NCBI GenBank assembly: GCA_037013685.1
Contig: CM072894.1
Location: 25,729,529-25,793,528 of the forward strand
Direction: 5' to 3'
Origin: Acridotheres tristis
Lineage: Eukaryota; Chordata; Aves; Passeriformes; Sturnidae
DNA: 64,000 bases
Position 1 is the stretch's first letter. Every line of letters starts with the position of its first letter. The notes beneath the pieces are model-generated. The model was not told the origin of the DNA, ran no database searches, and worked only from the letters and a program-made list of their open reading frames with translations. The position numbers and the translations under genes are program-made. This document shows positions 1-13,100 of the stretch, in pieces.

Positions 1-644
1 AGACTGAGACTGGTATGCAGCATCACTCCATATCCTTTCCTGGATGCTGGTGTGTCCTCTTAGCATGACAGGTTAATCCTGACAGTTCAAATATCATCCT
101 GGAGTCTTTGAAGGAGGAAGGTTGCTTGCATTTTAGTTCAGAATCATGTAGTAACTCTCTTTTTTGGGTAAAGTTTAGGTAGCCATTAGGAAACATCTCT
201 GCCAGCTACTGGCCTGTTTGCAACCTAGTGCCTTGGCAAAGACTTGATATAGCCCAGACCTATACTGAGATGTGATTCAAACTGTGAATTAAAGATGGTG
301 ATTGAATGCCAAGGTGGAACTTGGCAAACATGGCATTTGTACTCTTTTCCTCATTCAAATGTGAACTCCTGCTGCCAGTTTCTCTTCTGCCATACTCTTC
401 TTTCCTAGAGCCTGATTACTCACTAACTAAATGTTAAAACTGCCTTCCTGGAAGAGTGAGGCTTTCAGTAGTATAAATTCCATAGCATTACTATGCTAAT
501 CTTGGAATCATTTTAAAGTGTGTGTCCAGCTGTTGGGAAATACCCGGTTGTAAACACTAATAAAGTGCAGTGTAAGTGTAAGTGTGGGAGTTTTGTTGCT
601 ACTACTTACACAGATATTTTTATTTTGAATACCTAATGCATTAG
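1..644 (+). other. RALB: RALB intron (3' part)
   Basis: This is the end of the intron before the first visible RALB exon; the upstream exons lie outside the window. It is AT-rich and ends in an AG acceptor at 643-644. I see no repeat, RNA gene or other exon in it. Confidence 0.85.
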
Positions 645-822
645 GGAACAGATCCTGCGTGTGAAGGCTGAAGAGGATAAAATCCCTTTACTGGTAGTGG
701 GAAACAAGTCTGACCTGGAGGAGCGCAGACAAGTGCCTGTAGAAGAGGCTCGAAGTAAGGCAGAAGAATGGGGGGTGCAGTACGTAGAAACCTCTGCCAA
801 AACTAGAGCAAATGTAGATAAG
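645..822 (+). CDS. RALB: RALB, penultimate coding exon (partial gene)
   Basis: This exon encodes the C-terminal half of the G domain of RalB, a Ras-family small GTPase that acts with the exocyst (Sec5/Exo84) and RalBP1 at membranes. It starts with the last base of a split Arg codon and then reads 59 codons, residues 109-167 if the protein has the usual 206 residues. The guanine-specificity motif NKSD falls at about 128-131 and the SAK motif (within ETSAK) at about 158-160, where Ral proteins have them. The AG acceptor is at 643-644 and the GTAAGA donor starts at 823. The variable part of the exon ([20 protein letters not shown]) matches RalB as I recall it, rather than RalA. The 5' exons are outside the window. 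Confidence 0.95.
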
Positions 823-2723
823 GTAAGATAAATGACATCTGCTCAATTAGATCATCGCTGCCTGTTTAGTATCTGACTCTTGCCGGGACAAAAGCAAGTC
901 CACAGTTTGGCTTCTGAAAGCCTAGTTTATTAAAAAAAAACCCAAAAAATAATGAACTTACTGGAATGTGTACACTCAAACACATACCTAGCTTAGGGGA
1001 ACCTGAGATCTGGAACAAGTCAATGCTGTTGTCTTGTTTTAACTGTTTGTACCTGAACCAATAGCTTTTCAATAGTACTTTGGGTAAATGGTTCTAAGGA
1101 TTCCCTAAGTATGTTATTTTGTTTGTAGGGTGTGTCCTTCTTACAATACCAATAAATAACAAACTATGGACACTGAGAAATTCTTACCCTCTTCCCTATA
1201 AAGCCACATGTAGTGTGGTTAATCTTAAAAATTGTATTCTTGTTTTCTGACACGACTACTTTGAATTGTGAGGAGAACTTTTTGCTGAGTCCCTGTCCTG
1301 TTTTGACTTGTCCTTGGTGGTATAGGAGAGTTATTCTTATGTTATTCTGCTGCTGGTTTCTTGCATAAACAGTGGTGGTGGGATATTCTAGAAGCGAAAC
1401 ACATTATGACTATGGAGTGTTATTCCTGTATAGAGGACAAATCAATTTCAATCATCCCCTTTATTTTGTTTGTAGTGAGGACTTCTTGAAGAAAAGGGTG
1501 ACTTTTTACTTCACCAAATCACAGAAGATGATCTGAAATTACTGTTTCCACCCTAAAGGCTCCAAATGTGTCTTAGTAATATGCGTCTGTTTACAGATTA
1601 CAAATTTTAGGCAGTTTTCTCTTTGGATGAAGAGCACTTGCAGCTAGATGTACTCTTAAGTTCTTCTGCACAGCTTGCTGTTCTTTTATATTAGTTCACT
1701 AGTGGAAATGTTATTGGTGCACAAGTTACTGGCAGAAACTTCTTTTTTCACTAAAACCTGAATTGAAACCTTTTGGCTTAAAGGACGTGGCATAATTTCA
1801 GTTTGGTAAAGAACCATTCTGACTTGCAGAATGTTACTAGAGAGTCACAGTCAGTTGCATAAACTGGGTGATATAGTGAAACATGAATATTTAGTCTTGC
1901 TTTTTCCTATAAGCATCTCATATTACTAATGAATGGTTAGCCTGTTTTATGTTTAGAGTAGTTTTCTGAGCTATGTGTCTGGAGTATACTAGCATGGTGA
2001 TCTAGATTTGATGTTACAGGTCGTCACTGGCTAGCTCATGTGGCATACTGATTATCGTCTATATAAGCACTGTTTGGGGCATTGTACGACAAGATATTTC
2101 TCTTTGTGGTGATTGTGTGTAATACTATGGCAGAATAGAAAAAATTTGAGGGTTTTGAATATAAACTAATCTATACTTGATCACTAGCATGGTTTTGTTT
2201 CCAGCTGTCAAAGGCTTGGGAGTTGCCCATTTGGGAAAAAACACACTAGTTCCACAAAGTGATGCTAAATTCTTGTTCTGTAATCCTAAAAATAATTTCA
2301 AATAATAACATAAAATTATTTTGAAATAATCCTAAAAGAAATACCCAATAACTGTACAGCAAAACAGCTTTTGCATCTTAAGTAGTATGTACCTAGACAT
2401 CAGGAATACAGGGGTGAAATTGCCTAAATTTTGAATGAAAAAAGTAGAGACATGAAAGGAAGCATGACTTTCTCTAAATTTTTCTTATAACGCAGTTTTA
2501 AGAATTTTTTTGATAGCCAGGTAAGATTGTGCAGCTTTTTGTCACTGCTGAACATAGTACATAATTCTGATGTTGAGTTTGTCACAGGAATCTTTGTGAT
2601 TAGATTTTCTGCTGTGTTGAGTACACTGTGGTTCTACATCTTTATTTGCTGCTGAATACAGTAGTTTTTATCTGCTTTCTGGTGGCTGATCTTGTTTAAT
2701 CTTTCTTTATTTTTCCCTCCTAG
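823..2723 (+). other. RALB: RALB last intron
   Basis: A 1901-bp AT-rich intron with a GT donor at 823 and a pyrimidine-rich acceptor ending TCCTAG at 2723. It holds an imperfect AT-rich inverted and direct repeat at about 2281-2337. I see no interspersed repeat or RNA gene in the rest. Confidence 0.9.
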
Positions 2724-2843
2724 GTATTCTTTGATTTAATGAGAGAAATAAGAGCAAAGAAAATGTCAGAAAACAAAGACAAGAATGGCAAGAAAAGTGG
2801 CAAGAACAAGAAAAGCTTTAAAGAAAGATGTTGCTTACTGTGA
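2724..2843 (+). CDS. RALB: RALB, terminal coding exon
   Basis: This exon encodes the last 39 residues of RalB (about 168-206) and the TGA stop at 2841-2843. It finishes the G-domain C-terminal helix ([10 protein letters not shown]), then enters a lysine-rich hypervariable region and the prenylation box CCLL. A CAAX box ending in Leu predicts geranylgeranylation by GGTase-I, which anchors Ral proteins at the plasma membrane and endomembranes. The serine in KKSFKER falls at residue 198, the position reported as a PKC site in RalB. The reading frame joins in phase to the exon at 645-822. There is no truncation or frameshift. Confidence 0.95.
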   Translation, partial: VFFDLMREIRAKKMSENKDKNGKKSGKNKKSFKERCCLL

Positions 2844-2854
2844 TGCTTTGGAAC

Positions 2855-2862
2855 TGTAAATA
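2855..2862 (+). promoter_or_regulatory. Pumilio-type motif in RALB 3' UTR
   Basis: TGTAAATA lies 12 nt after the RALB stop codon and matches the Pumilio recognition element UGUANAUA. Single 8-mers are common by chance; position in a 3' UTR is the only support. Confidence 0.3.
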
Positions 2863-5066
2863 TCTGTCTACAGGTGGCATGGATAAAATACCACTAAGGA
2901 TATCGGGCTGGATTCATGAAAGGAAGTCTGTATTGACTCCCTTTATCTTTTGCTTTGCATATCACGCCTTCAAAATGTGAAAACAACTTTGTAACCATTT
3001 CCAGTATCCAACAAAACCTTTGCCTCCTTAAACTGAAATAGGCTCCATCTTCCAACTTTCAAAACTACAAATAGTTTCAGAACTACAATCCTTTTGTTTG
3101 GTTATACAATGTACTTTTGTATTAGCTTCCTTCTGATGTTTCTCTGTTTCTCTTGAACCTCTATTGGCCTTAACAAGCACAGCTGTTCAGGTTCAAACAC
3201 TTTTTCCTGCTGTTGCTGCCCTCCTTGATGGTACAAACTGCAGAAAGGCTAGATGACACCTAGGAAAGAGTTTGAGTCTCCATCTTCTTAGTTGTCACTG
3301 ATAATTCTTACACTGAAATCTGCTGACTTCGTCCCCACACTCCATGTAAGAAATAGCAACTGACAGTTGAGAGTCAAAACAAACTTTCTTCTGTGTTCTG
3401 TTTAGTCAATACAGCATTCATGAATCAAGCCTATGGACTGAATTCAGACTTATTTAGGCAAAAATTGATATTTAAATGCAGACTAGATGCATTCCCTGCT
3501 GGGGTCTGTCTTCTCATCCTTAAATTAGTGGTATGGGGTGAGAAAATGACTGTAAGCCTTTCTTCAAAAGGAATAGTATTATCACCATCTCCCTGAAATG
3601 GTGTCCTGGGTTTCTTCCATGTATTGTGTCTTGACTCAATTACATTCTACAGCTATCATCCTTCCCTTCCCTTGTACTGGAATAGTGGAAATAGGTGTTG
3701 ATTTAATCAGTTATGTTTATATTGGAACACTTACGATGATAATGTTGGAAAGTGACAACATCTGCATCTGTCTCCTGTCTTGCTGAAGATGAAAATGTTG
3801 CATTAGGGTGGTTCCCATCACACAATCGTGACCTGGAATAGGTGAGGCATATATGCTACCTCTCAGCGATGAGCTGGCTAGTGAGTGTCAAAAAGCAAAT
3901 GAAGTTAAGCAGTTGCCACATCTATTACTCACTGTTAATTTTATGTGTACTGTTTCTGATGCACAGCAACCTAGCACATGATGAGTTTTGCTCCCAGTTA
4001 TGCAGTGGTGGTCATGTCCAGCAAAAACAGTCTAGAAGTGGAAAAGTCAGTACTTAGGAGGGTCCATTGTCAGCTGAATGAAATGAACTTTCTGATGCAG
4101 TTTAAATTAAGTGCAGTTGCCAAAAATCACTTCTGTCACTGTAGAAAAGAACTTTCTTCTGGTTGTGGAGTTTCTCAATGAATTATGGCTATCTTCTGCC
4201 TACAAGGCATAGAGAAACTTGAAGAGTAACTGTATCTTGCTGGTAACTGGATGCTTAAAATACAGTTGCTTGGGAAAAGTAATCTAAATGGTTGTTCAAT
4301 GAAGCTCATTGCAGCACTAAATTAACTAATGGTATTTCTTCTTGAGATGGAGTACTTGGTGTTGTAATTTGAGGTTGAAAAATATTTTTTCACATGTACT
4401 AGATTGCTTTTGTGCATTCCATCTCTGAACATTGAAAAAAGTAAGATGTGATCTATATCAGAACCTCTGTTGACCTGAGGTTTCACAGGGACTTATCACA
4501 AACTCATTGTCTTCCATAACTAGTTCATCTTGTCAGGCAACTTATTGCATTGGGGAAACTGTACTAAATAAAAGGTGCTGTAATCTTCATTCTTGTCAAA
4601 TTAAGTTCCTCCTTTGTTATTCTTATCTTGTATGGGCAGAAAGAATGGTTAACCAGCTCTGGAAATGCTTCTCTATGAACGGTGTAATTAATTGTGAAGT
4701 TGGCTTTGAATACCCAATAGTGTTTTGAAGCAGAAGCTGGAAGCCTGCTGGCTTACAGAACTTGTCACTTGAGCTGTGTCACCTAAAGCCTAAGCATCTA
4801 ATAGGACACTGGGAGCTGTAATACATCTAACGGAGTTTCCTCCTGAACTTCCATGGATAAAAGTCCATTTCTGACTGTATATTGTGCATACAGCAAATGA
4901 ATGTCCTCTTCTGGAGGAAGGCAACTCAGTTAGGTTTGGCTTTAGTTGAGATTTAAAGGTTAAGTCCTTAATTAACCTAAAGGATAAACAACAGTTGAGT
5001 TCACATTACAATCTTACCTAGGTCAAGCCCCTCTGAAGTGGTTGTAAAATGTGTCTAACAAAACTG

Positions 5067-5072
5067 AATAAA
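5067..5072 (+). terminator. Candidate poly(A) signal, RALB (intermediate)
   Basis: AATAAA followed within 30 nt by a T/G-rich stretch. It is one of several candidates in the RALB 3' region (others at 4567, 5421 and 5567). Confidence 0.35.
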
Positions 5073-7110
5073 CTGTCCTTGCTGTATGAATAATGATTTC
5101 AGCAAAGCTCACAATGAGCAGCTCAGCTGTATTGGCTCAAGAGCCAATGCATGCCTTGACCTTTGATCTCTCTAGTCTTAAAGTACCTGACAGTATTTGA
5201 TAGGACAGATGAATTTCTTCTCAGAACAGCGAGTCTCTCGCTGGTGTTCTTACAGTCCATGTGCTGTTTTCACTCAGGTTATTTTTCTCCAACTGATGAA
5301 GCTACACCACTGAGGTGGACTTACTTGGAAGAAGGTGCTTGCTGCTTCATGGCTTGATGCTGCATCTCTTCAGTGTTCTGTTCTTGTCACCTGCTCCAGA
5401 AGGACTAGGCCTGGAGATTAAATAAAGCAGCTTTTCAGTGTTCTTCTGTATTGTGACAAACTCAGTTTAACTTGCCAGTTAAAGCTGAAAACACAACAAA
5501 CAAAGCAGCTACCTTGCCTACTTTGGAACAGTGGGCAGCAAGCTTTCTGACTTTTATCAAGAAGGCAATAAAACTGGTCCCCTGGACTGGAATCCTGTTG
5601 CCTCCACCTCATGGTGGAAGTGCCTGAATGTATGCCCTTCTGAATAGGGACAATATTATGTGGGGGTTCTTGAATGGCTTCCAGGTGTGCTTCACTGGAC
5701 ATCAGTGGACATCAGGTGGGTTGAGTGGAGTGAATATAACATGGCACAGCATCCTGTGAGCAGTGTGACTGGAGCTTTGAGTAACAGGGGATCAGATATA
5801 TCAAATTAGGGATGACTTTAGCAGCAGGGGCTGTGTGGATCCCTGCTGGCCCTGCTGTGTAGCTGAGGAGGCTGAAGGCTGAGTTGAAGCTGATGTATGC
5901 TATCACCCTTTGCATGTTGGGTAATTAAAAACCAAGAATTCTCTTTGTTGGTATAATGTGCTGTTAAGTCATTCTGGAGTAGGGCTGTAGGCAAGTAACT
6001 GGATATTTGCAGCTGGAGGTCATGCAAGACTTGACTATGCACTTGCACTTAAGCATTCAAGTATTACTCTTGTGCAATGGCTTAACATGAAGTCAGAGAA
6101 CTGTTTACTGCTATGTGCAATCTTCCTTATGTGGCTTAGCTTCTAGTGCTCCAGTTTTCCTTCTGGTTTGAGCAGAGCAAACAAGCCCCTGTTATAACAA
6201 GGGCTAAGTCATTATATGGAAAAACGCAGATTAAACTCCGGGACTGCCAAGGCAGACTTGATTCTTGTAGAGGAGCATCTCTCCAGGTGGGAGTACAGAT
6301 GTAGCATGAAGTGTGTTTTCAATGACTTGTGCCATATGGGTTCTTATACAGACTGATACACCTCTACTGCAATTTCTAGGGGAACACTTGGCTTGATGAG
6401 GAGAAAGATGTATGCATACGTTTACTGGGCATTAAACTTAAGTAAGATGTTAATAACCATCTGAAGTTCCAGATGAGTCCTAGCTGGCTTAAGTATAATG
6501 CTCAAGAATACTTCAGGTCTAAGGTACAAAACTACAATCTGGAATGTTGTAAGAGGTGTGTAGGGGGGAAATGCATCTAACTAAATGCCCACCCAGATCT
6601 TTCTTTAAAGCTTTCCAAAGCATTAACCCAGTTCTTAGGCCTGACAGGTCTATCAATTCTTGCTCAAAAAGAGGATACTCTTATCAGTTCAGCTCAGAGC
6701 TTATGTAGACAGAAGCTTTCCTTAATTGCTATAAGCATATGTTGCAGTGTTCACCTCCTGTTGACTTTATAGTTGGGAGAAGGAGGGAAAAGGAACAAAA
6801 AAAAAAAAGCTATGATTTTCACCGTAATCTCCACACTTCATGGAAATGGCAGGTGTTCCTCTTGGGAGGGGAAGGTGTTAGAGATAACACCAAGTGAGAG
6901 GTTTAGTGTAGAGGAAGGGATTGTGATTGCAAGACTTAATGAAACTGCCTCTAAACTATGTATGCTATATTATCCAATGTAAATTCTTATATTTTTTCCT
7001 TACATAGCTTCAGAGCTTTGTCTCTTAACTTGCACAAACATTTTTAATGTCTGTAAAACTGGTCACTTTTCATTATCATGCTAATACAACTGATTTGTAT
7101 TACTATTGAT

Positions 7111-7116
7111 AATAAA
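7111..7116 (+). terminator. Candidate distal poly(A) signal, RALB
   Basis: AATAAA inside an A-rich run, followed about 25-45 nt later by TTGTTTGTGATTGATTTTT, a good U/GU-rich downstream element. This is the best-looking distal end for the RALB transcript. Confidence 0.4.
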
Positions 7117-7130
7117 AAGAAAAAATGAGC

Positions 7131-10100
7131 TTCATAATTGTTTGTGATTGATTTTTACATCATTCTGAAAGCATGCCTAATCCCCAAATTCTTGAATGAG
7201 CCAGCCACTGATTCTCAGTGACTGGAACTAACCTTTCTATCAAATATGTAACAAGATTAGATTGCAGGCTATGGGAGGGGAGCAAGAGGTGACTGAGACA
7301 CTCGTCATTGGTTTTCTGGAAATGGTATACAAATTTTTCGGGACTGAATTGACATAGTAGTTTCATTCACAGTTAATTTTCCAGAACTTAATTGGATCAG
7401 ACAGCTTGTGTCAACTATATAAGTGACAGAGTTGCTTTGTCTTTTCTTCAGACAGTCTTCTGCCTTTGAATAACAGAATAAGTAACACTGTGGAAAAACT
7501 AGTCCTTAGTCTTTTTAGTGTGCCAGACTCCACTCTCTGTGTAGGTTTGTGGTGAATGAACTGCAGGAGAGAAGCTGAGATGCTTCTGAGGCAGGATGGC
7601 TTAGGACAGACTCACTGCTCTCTAATGCCACTTAATTTGGAGTGGCAGAGCAATGGGATTCACAGTAAACTTTCAGGCAGTTTCTGCCACCGTTGTAGTA
7701 CAAGTTGGAAGTGGAACATTCTCTAGCTGATGACTTCTGGCCAAGGACTGCAGTAATTTACATAATCTTGTTTACATGGTGCTTGCCTGGTGTTTGCCCT
7801 GTGTTTCTGATTGCCACGGTGGTTTATGTTGCTTTCCTTCCCAGTGAAGAAATTTCTAAAATATTCTGTGGCAGAGAAAGGGTGGCGTGGAAAGTGTCGT
7901 GTAGGAGGCAGGAGAGGGTTTGGAGCACAGCTGTGTTACACAGCTGTACCCAAAGCCCAGATTGGCACCTTTCTCTTCAGATAGTCTGCAGATGCTTGTG
8001 AGGAACAGGCTTGCCTTTGGTTGCAGCAGGATGAAACGGGAGGATGATGACTCGTGCATAGTTTGGCTTCTACCTTTGTGTTTGCCTGTATTCTGCCCCA
8101 ACCAGAACATTTTAGTGTGGTTCTGTGAGCTAAGTGCTGACAATTCCTGGGATGGTACAGGCACCTCTTCCTGAGAACTGCTGGCTCCATCTTGTGGATT
8201 TAGGAGTTAGAAGCTCTGCCGTGGAGGGGGGCTGTTCAGCATGCTCAGACGAGCAGACAAGTTGCTGCTATTTATCTGCCACCTGAATTACATGTAGAAA
8301 TCCACACTAGCTAGATTCTTCTGGTTTCGTTGCTTGTCTGTATTATTCTTTCATGCGGTATGAGACTTTGTTCTAAAATTAAATTTTCCTTTTGCATGCA
8401 AATGCTAATGTTAAATCTTGCCTAAACATTCTTCTGTGCAGCAGAACACCCAGTTTCTCATTAGGATGGTGAATTTACGTTTTCTCTGGCATTAAAGCAG
8501 TTTGCCTTGCAAGTGTAAGTTTGTTCTGCTTGCTGAGCACTGATTTGCATGACTGAAAGAATACTTATTGCTCCCTGAGACTCTGCAGTACTTACTAAAC
8601 GTTTTGTTTCTAAGGGTGACTAAAGATGCTGGGCTTTCTTTGAAATAAAAAGCCTTAATTTGGGGGTGGGGCAGAGAATATCCTATCTAATTTTTTTCCC
8701 CTGGCCCTTGGTCTTTCCTCCCCCAAACTACTCAGTGTCTATTATGGGAATAGGATTTACTTGGGATATAGCAGCAAATGGCCCCTTAAGCTTGTAACCC
8801 CAAAGAAGGTTGGAACTAAAAAGTTGAGGTGAGACTGGGATCACATGCTCTGCACTTGCCTTCCTGATAAAAATGATTAATCTCCAGAGTTAACAGTAAG
8901 TTCCCTTCAATGAGCTTTGTTATTTGGCTTTGAGGCAGAATCATGGTTTTGATATAATCAGAGTTTATAGAGTTTGTTTTTAAACCCTAGCATTTGGGGT
9001 ATCAGAGACTTTATGCATGTTGGCTTCATAGGCCAAATACCAGAATTCAAGGACAAACTTGTACACACATGTAGCATTGAGAGACAAGGAAAGTTACTTT
9101 TAGAGTTTAATAGTGCTCTGTTTTTATTTTAAAAAGGAAAACACATACAACAAACTGAACCTGCTGTTTGGATGAGTGTTTCAACCTGTGGTCTGTAAGA
9201 GTGCTCTGTAACATGATTACTCTCCCCACAAAATGATGGCATTACAATTCTATACCTGTAAACAAGGAAAACAACTGTGGACTGTGGGAAGGAGTAATTA
9301 TCTGAAAAAAAAAAAGCCAAATCTTCCTTGCTTCTAAATGAAAACCATCATGGCAACATTGCTCAAGATACCCTGCAGTTTTACTCCTAGAAATTTGGCC
9401 CATCAGTTTTAAAAAGGCTGCTGAGAGCTGACGAGAGATGGTCCTGGTCAGACATAGATCTCCCTGACAGAAGTGTCCTTTTCCAGAATGACAGGCTTCA
9501 GAAATCAGAAGTTAAAACTATTTCTTGCTTGGCAGCTGGTGCTATGAAAACCTAAACGTATTACATTGCTGAAAAAATTGCCTGCAGGATGGACTAGGTG
9601 TCTGGTTTTAATTTTCTAGTTTGTGCCCTGGTCATGGGTGTGGAAGAACCTCTATTCACTCTGGGGTCTCTGTTTTAATTTCTCTATGGCCTGCTTGAGG
9701 GGTTCAGGCAGCTTAATAAAATATGAGCCCTCCTTTTCCTTTCACTCCTGGTGACTGCACCCCAATTAGGTGCTGAGCAGTGCCACTGTGTGACAGGTAC
9801 TTGCATCCCCAGCTATGGTTGGCAGCCTCATTCCAGCTCTGAAGACTGCAGGACAACAGAATGAATCACACTATGGGAAGAACAACTACTCACAGAAGGA
9901 TTATGAGCACAAGAAGAGCTGGACGCTTCAGACTTTGCTAATGAAAACTGCTTTCTACCTGAAGAAAAGCAGCAGAATATGTGATTCACCTACTTGTGCA
10001 GCCAGGTTAGAGCTTTTTAATGTGGTACCTTGAGTAAATCTGCTTAAATGATGACAGTAGTGCACTAAACACTTGTGGAGCAGAGGGTAACACTGTGCTG

Positions 10101-13100
10101 GACTGAGTTGTTATGATTTGCCTTTTTTCCCTCCTTTCTCTCCCTGAACAGTATGGAGGGAGAGGGGCAGGCAGAGCTTCTCCTGCGTGGGAATACAGGC
10201 CACATTTGCAGCTTTGCCTCAGGAGCTTGAAAAACCATAAGTCAGGCCTCCAAAACTGCATTTGGTTTAGAAATAATGAGATGCTTTAGAAAATGAACTT
10301 GGAGTTCTCTTTCACAGTCGTTTTGTTTCCAAGCATTTTGAGTACCCTTGCTTCATGTTTGCAAGCTTTCTTTCTTCAACAACGATGGCAGAAGTACTTT
10401 TTTCGATGAAAACAAAGATGTTCTTATGCTTGCTGATTCCAGCACCTGGGGCATAAGTTTTAAAATATTGTGGCATTTGGAGAGAAGTGGAGGCAGGACA
10501 CGCAAACGACTCAACTTTTAGCCCCGTTTCTGCTGGGTCACCATCCTTTGCAGTAGGAATCTGAAGGATTGCAAAAGCCGGAACATAAGGATCCCCTGTT
10601 GGTGGTCCCAGTGTCTGTCTTGGCAGCTTGCCAGGAGCCCAAGGGATGCACTTAATTTTCTTTATTCATTAGCATATTTTTAATCAAATCCATCAAACCA
10701 CAATGTTTCCACATGTCTCTCCCATGGCAGATGAACAAAAATAGGTCAGTACCCAAATGTACCTTTAACACACTGCAGTACACTCTCGTTCTATAGTTGC
10801 AGTTGGAGGACAGCAAATGACTTGTAGTCTGCACCTGGTGAAAACTTGTGATGAAGACTTCGCTTCTTTCCTGAAAGAGGTGAGCACATGGAGTTTGTCC
10901 ATGATACAAACTGCTTTCCATCCTCTGCCCAGTCAGAGGCAGGAAGGACTGTGTCTGAATCCTCTCCAACTTGAAACTAAGTTTACAGCATTTGTTTAAT
11001 AGCGAATAATCAAGCAGGTGCAATGTCCAGGGCTGAATTCCCTGGCCCTAATGAAGTTCCAAGACTGCTTACACCTAGTTTAATAACAGGCTTTTTACAT
11101 TCTTGTCACCTGTAACCTACCTTCATATACCTCATGCTGCCAACCCATCTCTAGCCAGGCAAGGAAAACGTTGCAGTGTTGAGATCATGTTCACACTTGC
11201 AGCTGAGACGTGTCTTGCCTTGTTTCTTATCTTTGAATTGTTCATAACAAGAGCTAAGTAAAAATTACTCTTCATGTTTTTTACATGAGCTTTCAAAGTT
11301 GGTTCTGGGTGGGGTGAATATTGCATCAACACCAAGTTAAAACTTATCTTTTGTTCTTCTTTTTTGGAAAGAAATGGGGATATAGATTCCAGGGAAAGTC
11401 TTCCTTATGAGACACAAATCAGGTAAAGTCAAAGGTATTAAATAGGTTTGGAGTTTTTGAAGTGTAAGTCTATGCCAAAGGGATGTGTGCTTTACGTTGT
11501 TTCTTTTTTCCAGGACTTCAAATTTAAAAATTTGATGAACACATATCCTAAATGTAGAAATTGGAGTGGACTTGTAGCTGTTCCTAGCTGCAGAAAAGCT
11601 AGGGAAGTGAAAGGTGAAAAGCTCTGCAGCCCCACCTTTCCTGGTAACCCCATCCTGCTGACAGCACCCCAGACAGGCTGCAGCAAGTGACGCATGCACA
11701 GAGGAAGCTCTGCTGCTGGCAGAGTCTCCCTTTCAGTCATCACAGGCTCCTTTGCGGTTCCTCTTGTTTTGGGAAGTAACCAAGGGGTGAGCGTAGGAAA
11801 GGTGTCTTAGGAAGGCTGTTAATTTGGCTTCCCAGTTAAAGGAGTTGGGCACTTCCTGCTGGGAAGGCCGTTTGCATGTATTTGTGCCAGAAGCCCCAAA
11901 AGAGACTGTAAGCTCTAAAGGCTGGAAGTCCATAGTAAGAAGATGAAGTTTTCTCTGATGTGCACCAGGTGCTCTCTGCTAAATAACAAAACATCGCGGT
12001 CATGGGGCTGGGGAGCTATTTACTCCTGCCTTGTTGCATGCTTGTAATTTTTCACAGCAGCAGTCCCATGTTATGGGCAAATACTCTATCAATTTATTTT
12101 TCTGTTCATTCAGCTCTTCCACTTCTGCTCTAAGTACTGTCTGCCTTGACAGCTACCAACCACTTGGTTACTTTCAAGTCTTAATAGAGACAGTTAATAG
12201 TTTGCCTTGTCTAAATCCACCCTTACTTGCCCCTGTATTCTTTTATTGTCCTTTAACCATTATTGTTAAACAAGCTCAGCCTTGCTACCTAGACAGAAAA
12301 TAAGTTGCAGCAGGACTAATTTTGCTACAGGCTTGATTCTGCAAGTTCATGCCTTGTCACTTCGAGAGGGAAGAGAGTCACTTGGCACATTTACCTTGTG
12401 ATCTCTCTCCTCTCCTGTAGTACCTGCTTTGTGGGCAGACCTGGGTCTGTACAGAATTTATTGTGCAGTGGTTTGGACTCTGGGGGAGCTGCCTCTACTC
12501 TTCCTTTGTGGAGTGCTAGCATGGCAACAACAGTGATGTTTTAGTTTGGGGGAAGCAGGCTTAGAGAAGGTCTTGGGCATCACTGGGGAGTGTCACAATG
12601 CCAGTTTTTGGCAGCCACCACAAATCCTTGCCTTTTGAAGTGATGTTTCCTGAGCCATGCTCTACCTCAAAATGGCAGCCACCAAAACCAAGAGGCTGCT
12701 CCTCTGCCTGGGCAAGCCATGGGCAACACAGCCTCTTAAATCTACCTTGCTTGGGGGCTGAGAATCCCTTGGGCTTCGCAATTTAGGCTCTCTGTTGGCT
12801 TTTTTCCAGGAACACAGCGTGGGTCCATTCATGCAAGGGAAAGGCAGGGTGGTTGGCAGCACAGCAGTGTTTTGTATACTCTATGCTCAGCGCTCAAAAG
12901 GCTAGTGCCGAACATGGGGAATTTCACATGGCTCAATTCCCTTCTGCCCCGGGGAATGTGTATGTCTCCTCTCCCAGCAGAGTGCACTTACCAGGGTATA
13001 CTTGGTGCCAGGGAGGGGACTGCCTCCATCCACTTAAAGCTGGTCTCATGTGAATTAGCTAGTTCCAAATGTTTTGGCTACCAGGGTGAGAAGAAGAGAG

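Larger units (their letters stand above)
2844..7116 (+). other. RALB: RALB 3' UTR region (3' end uncertain)
   Basis: The DNA downstream of the RALB stop is AT-rich, has no convincing ORF and no recognised repeat. AATAAA hexamers lie at 4567, 5067, 5421, 5567 and 7111. The last is followed by a T/G-rich stretch (about 7134-7158) that looks like a downstream element, so transcripts could be as long as 4.3 kb 3' of the stop. Earlier sites would give UTRs of 1.7-2.7 kb. The sequence alone cannot show which sites are used, and the distal part may be intergenic. Confidence 0.5.
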
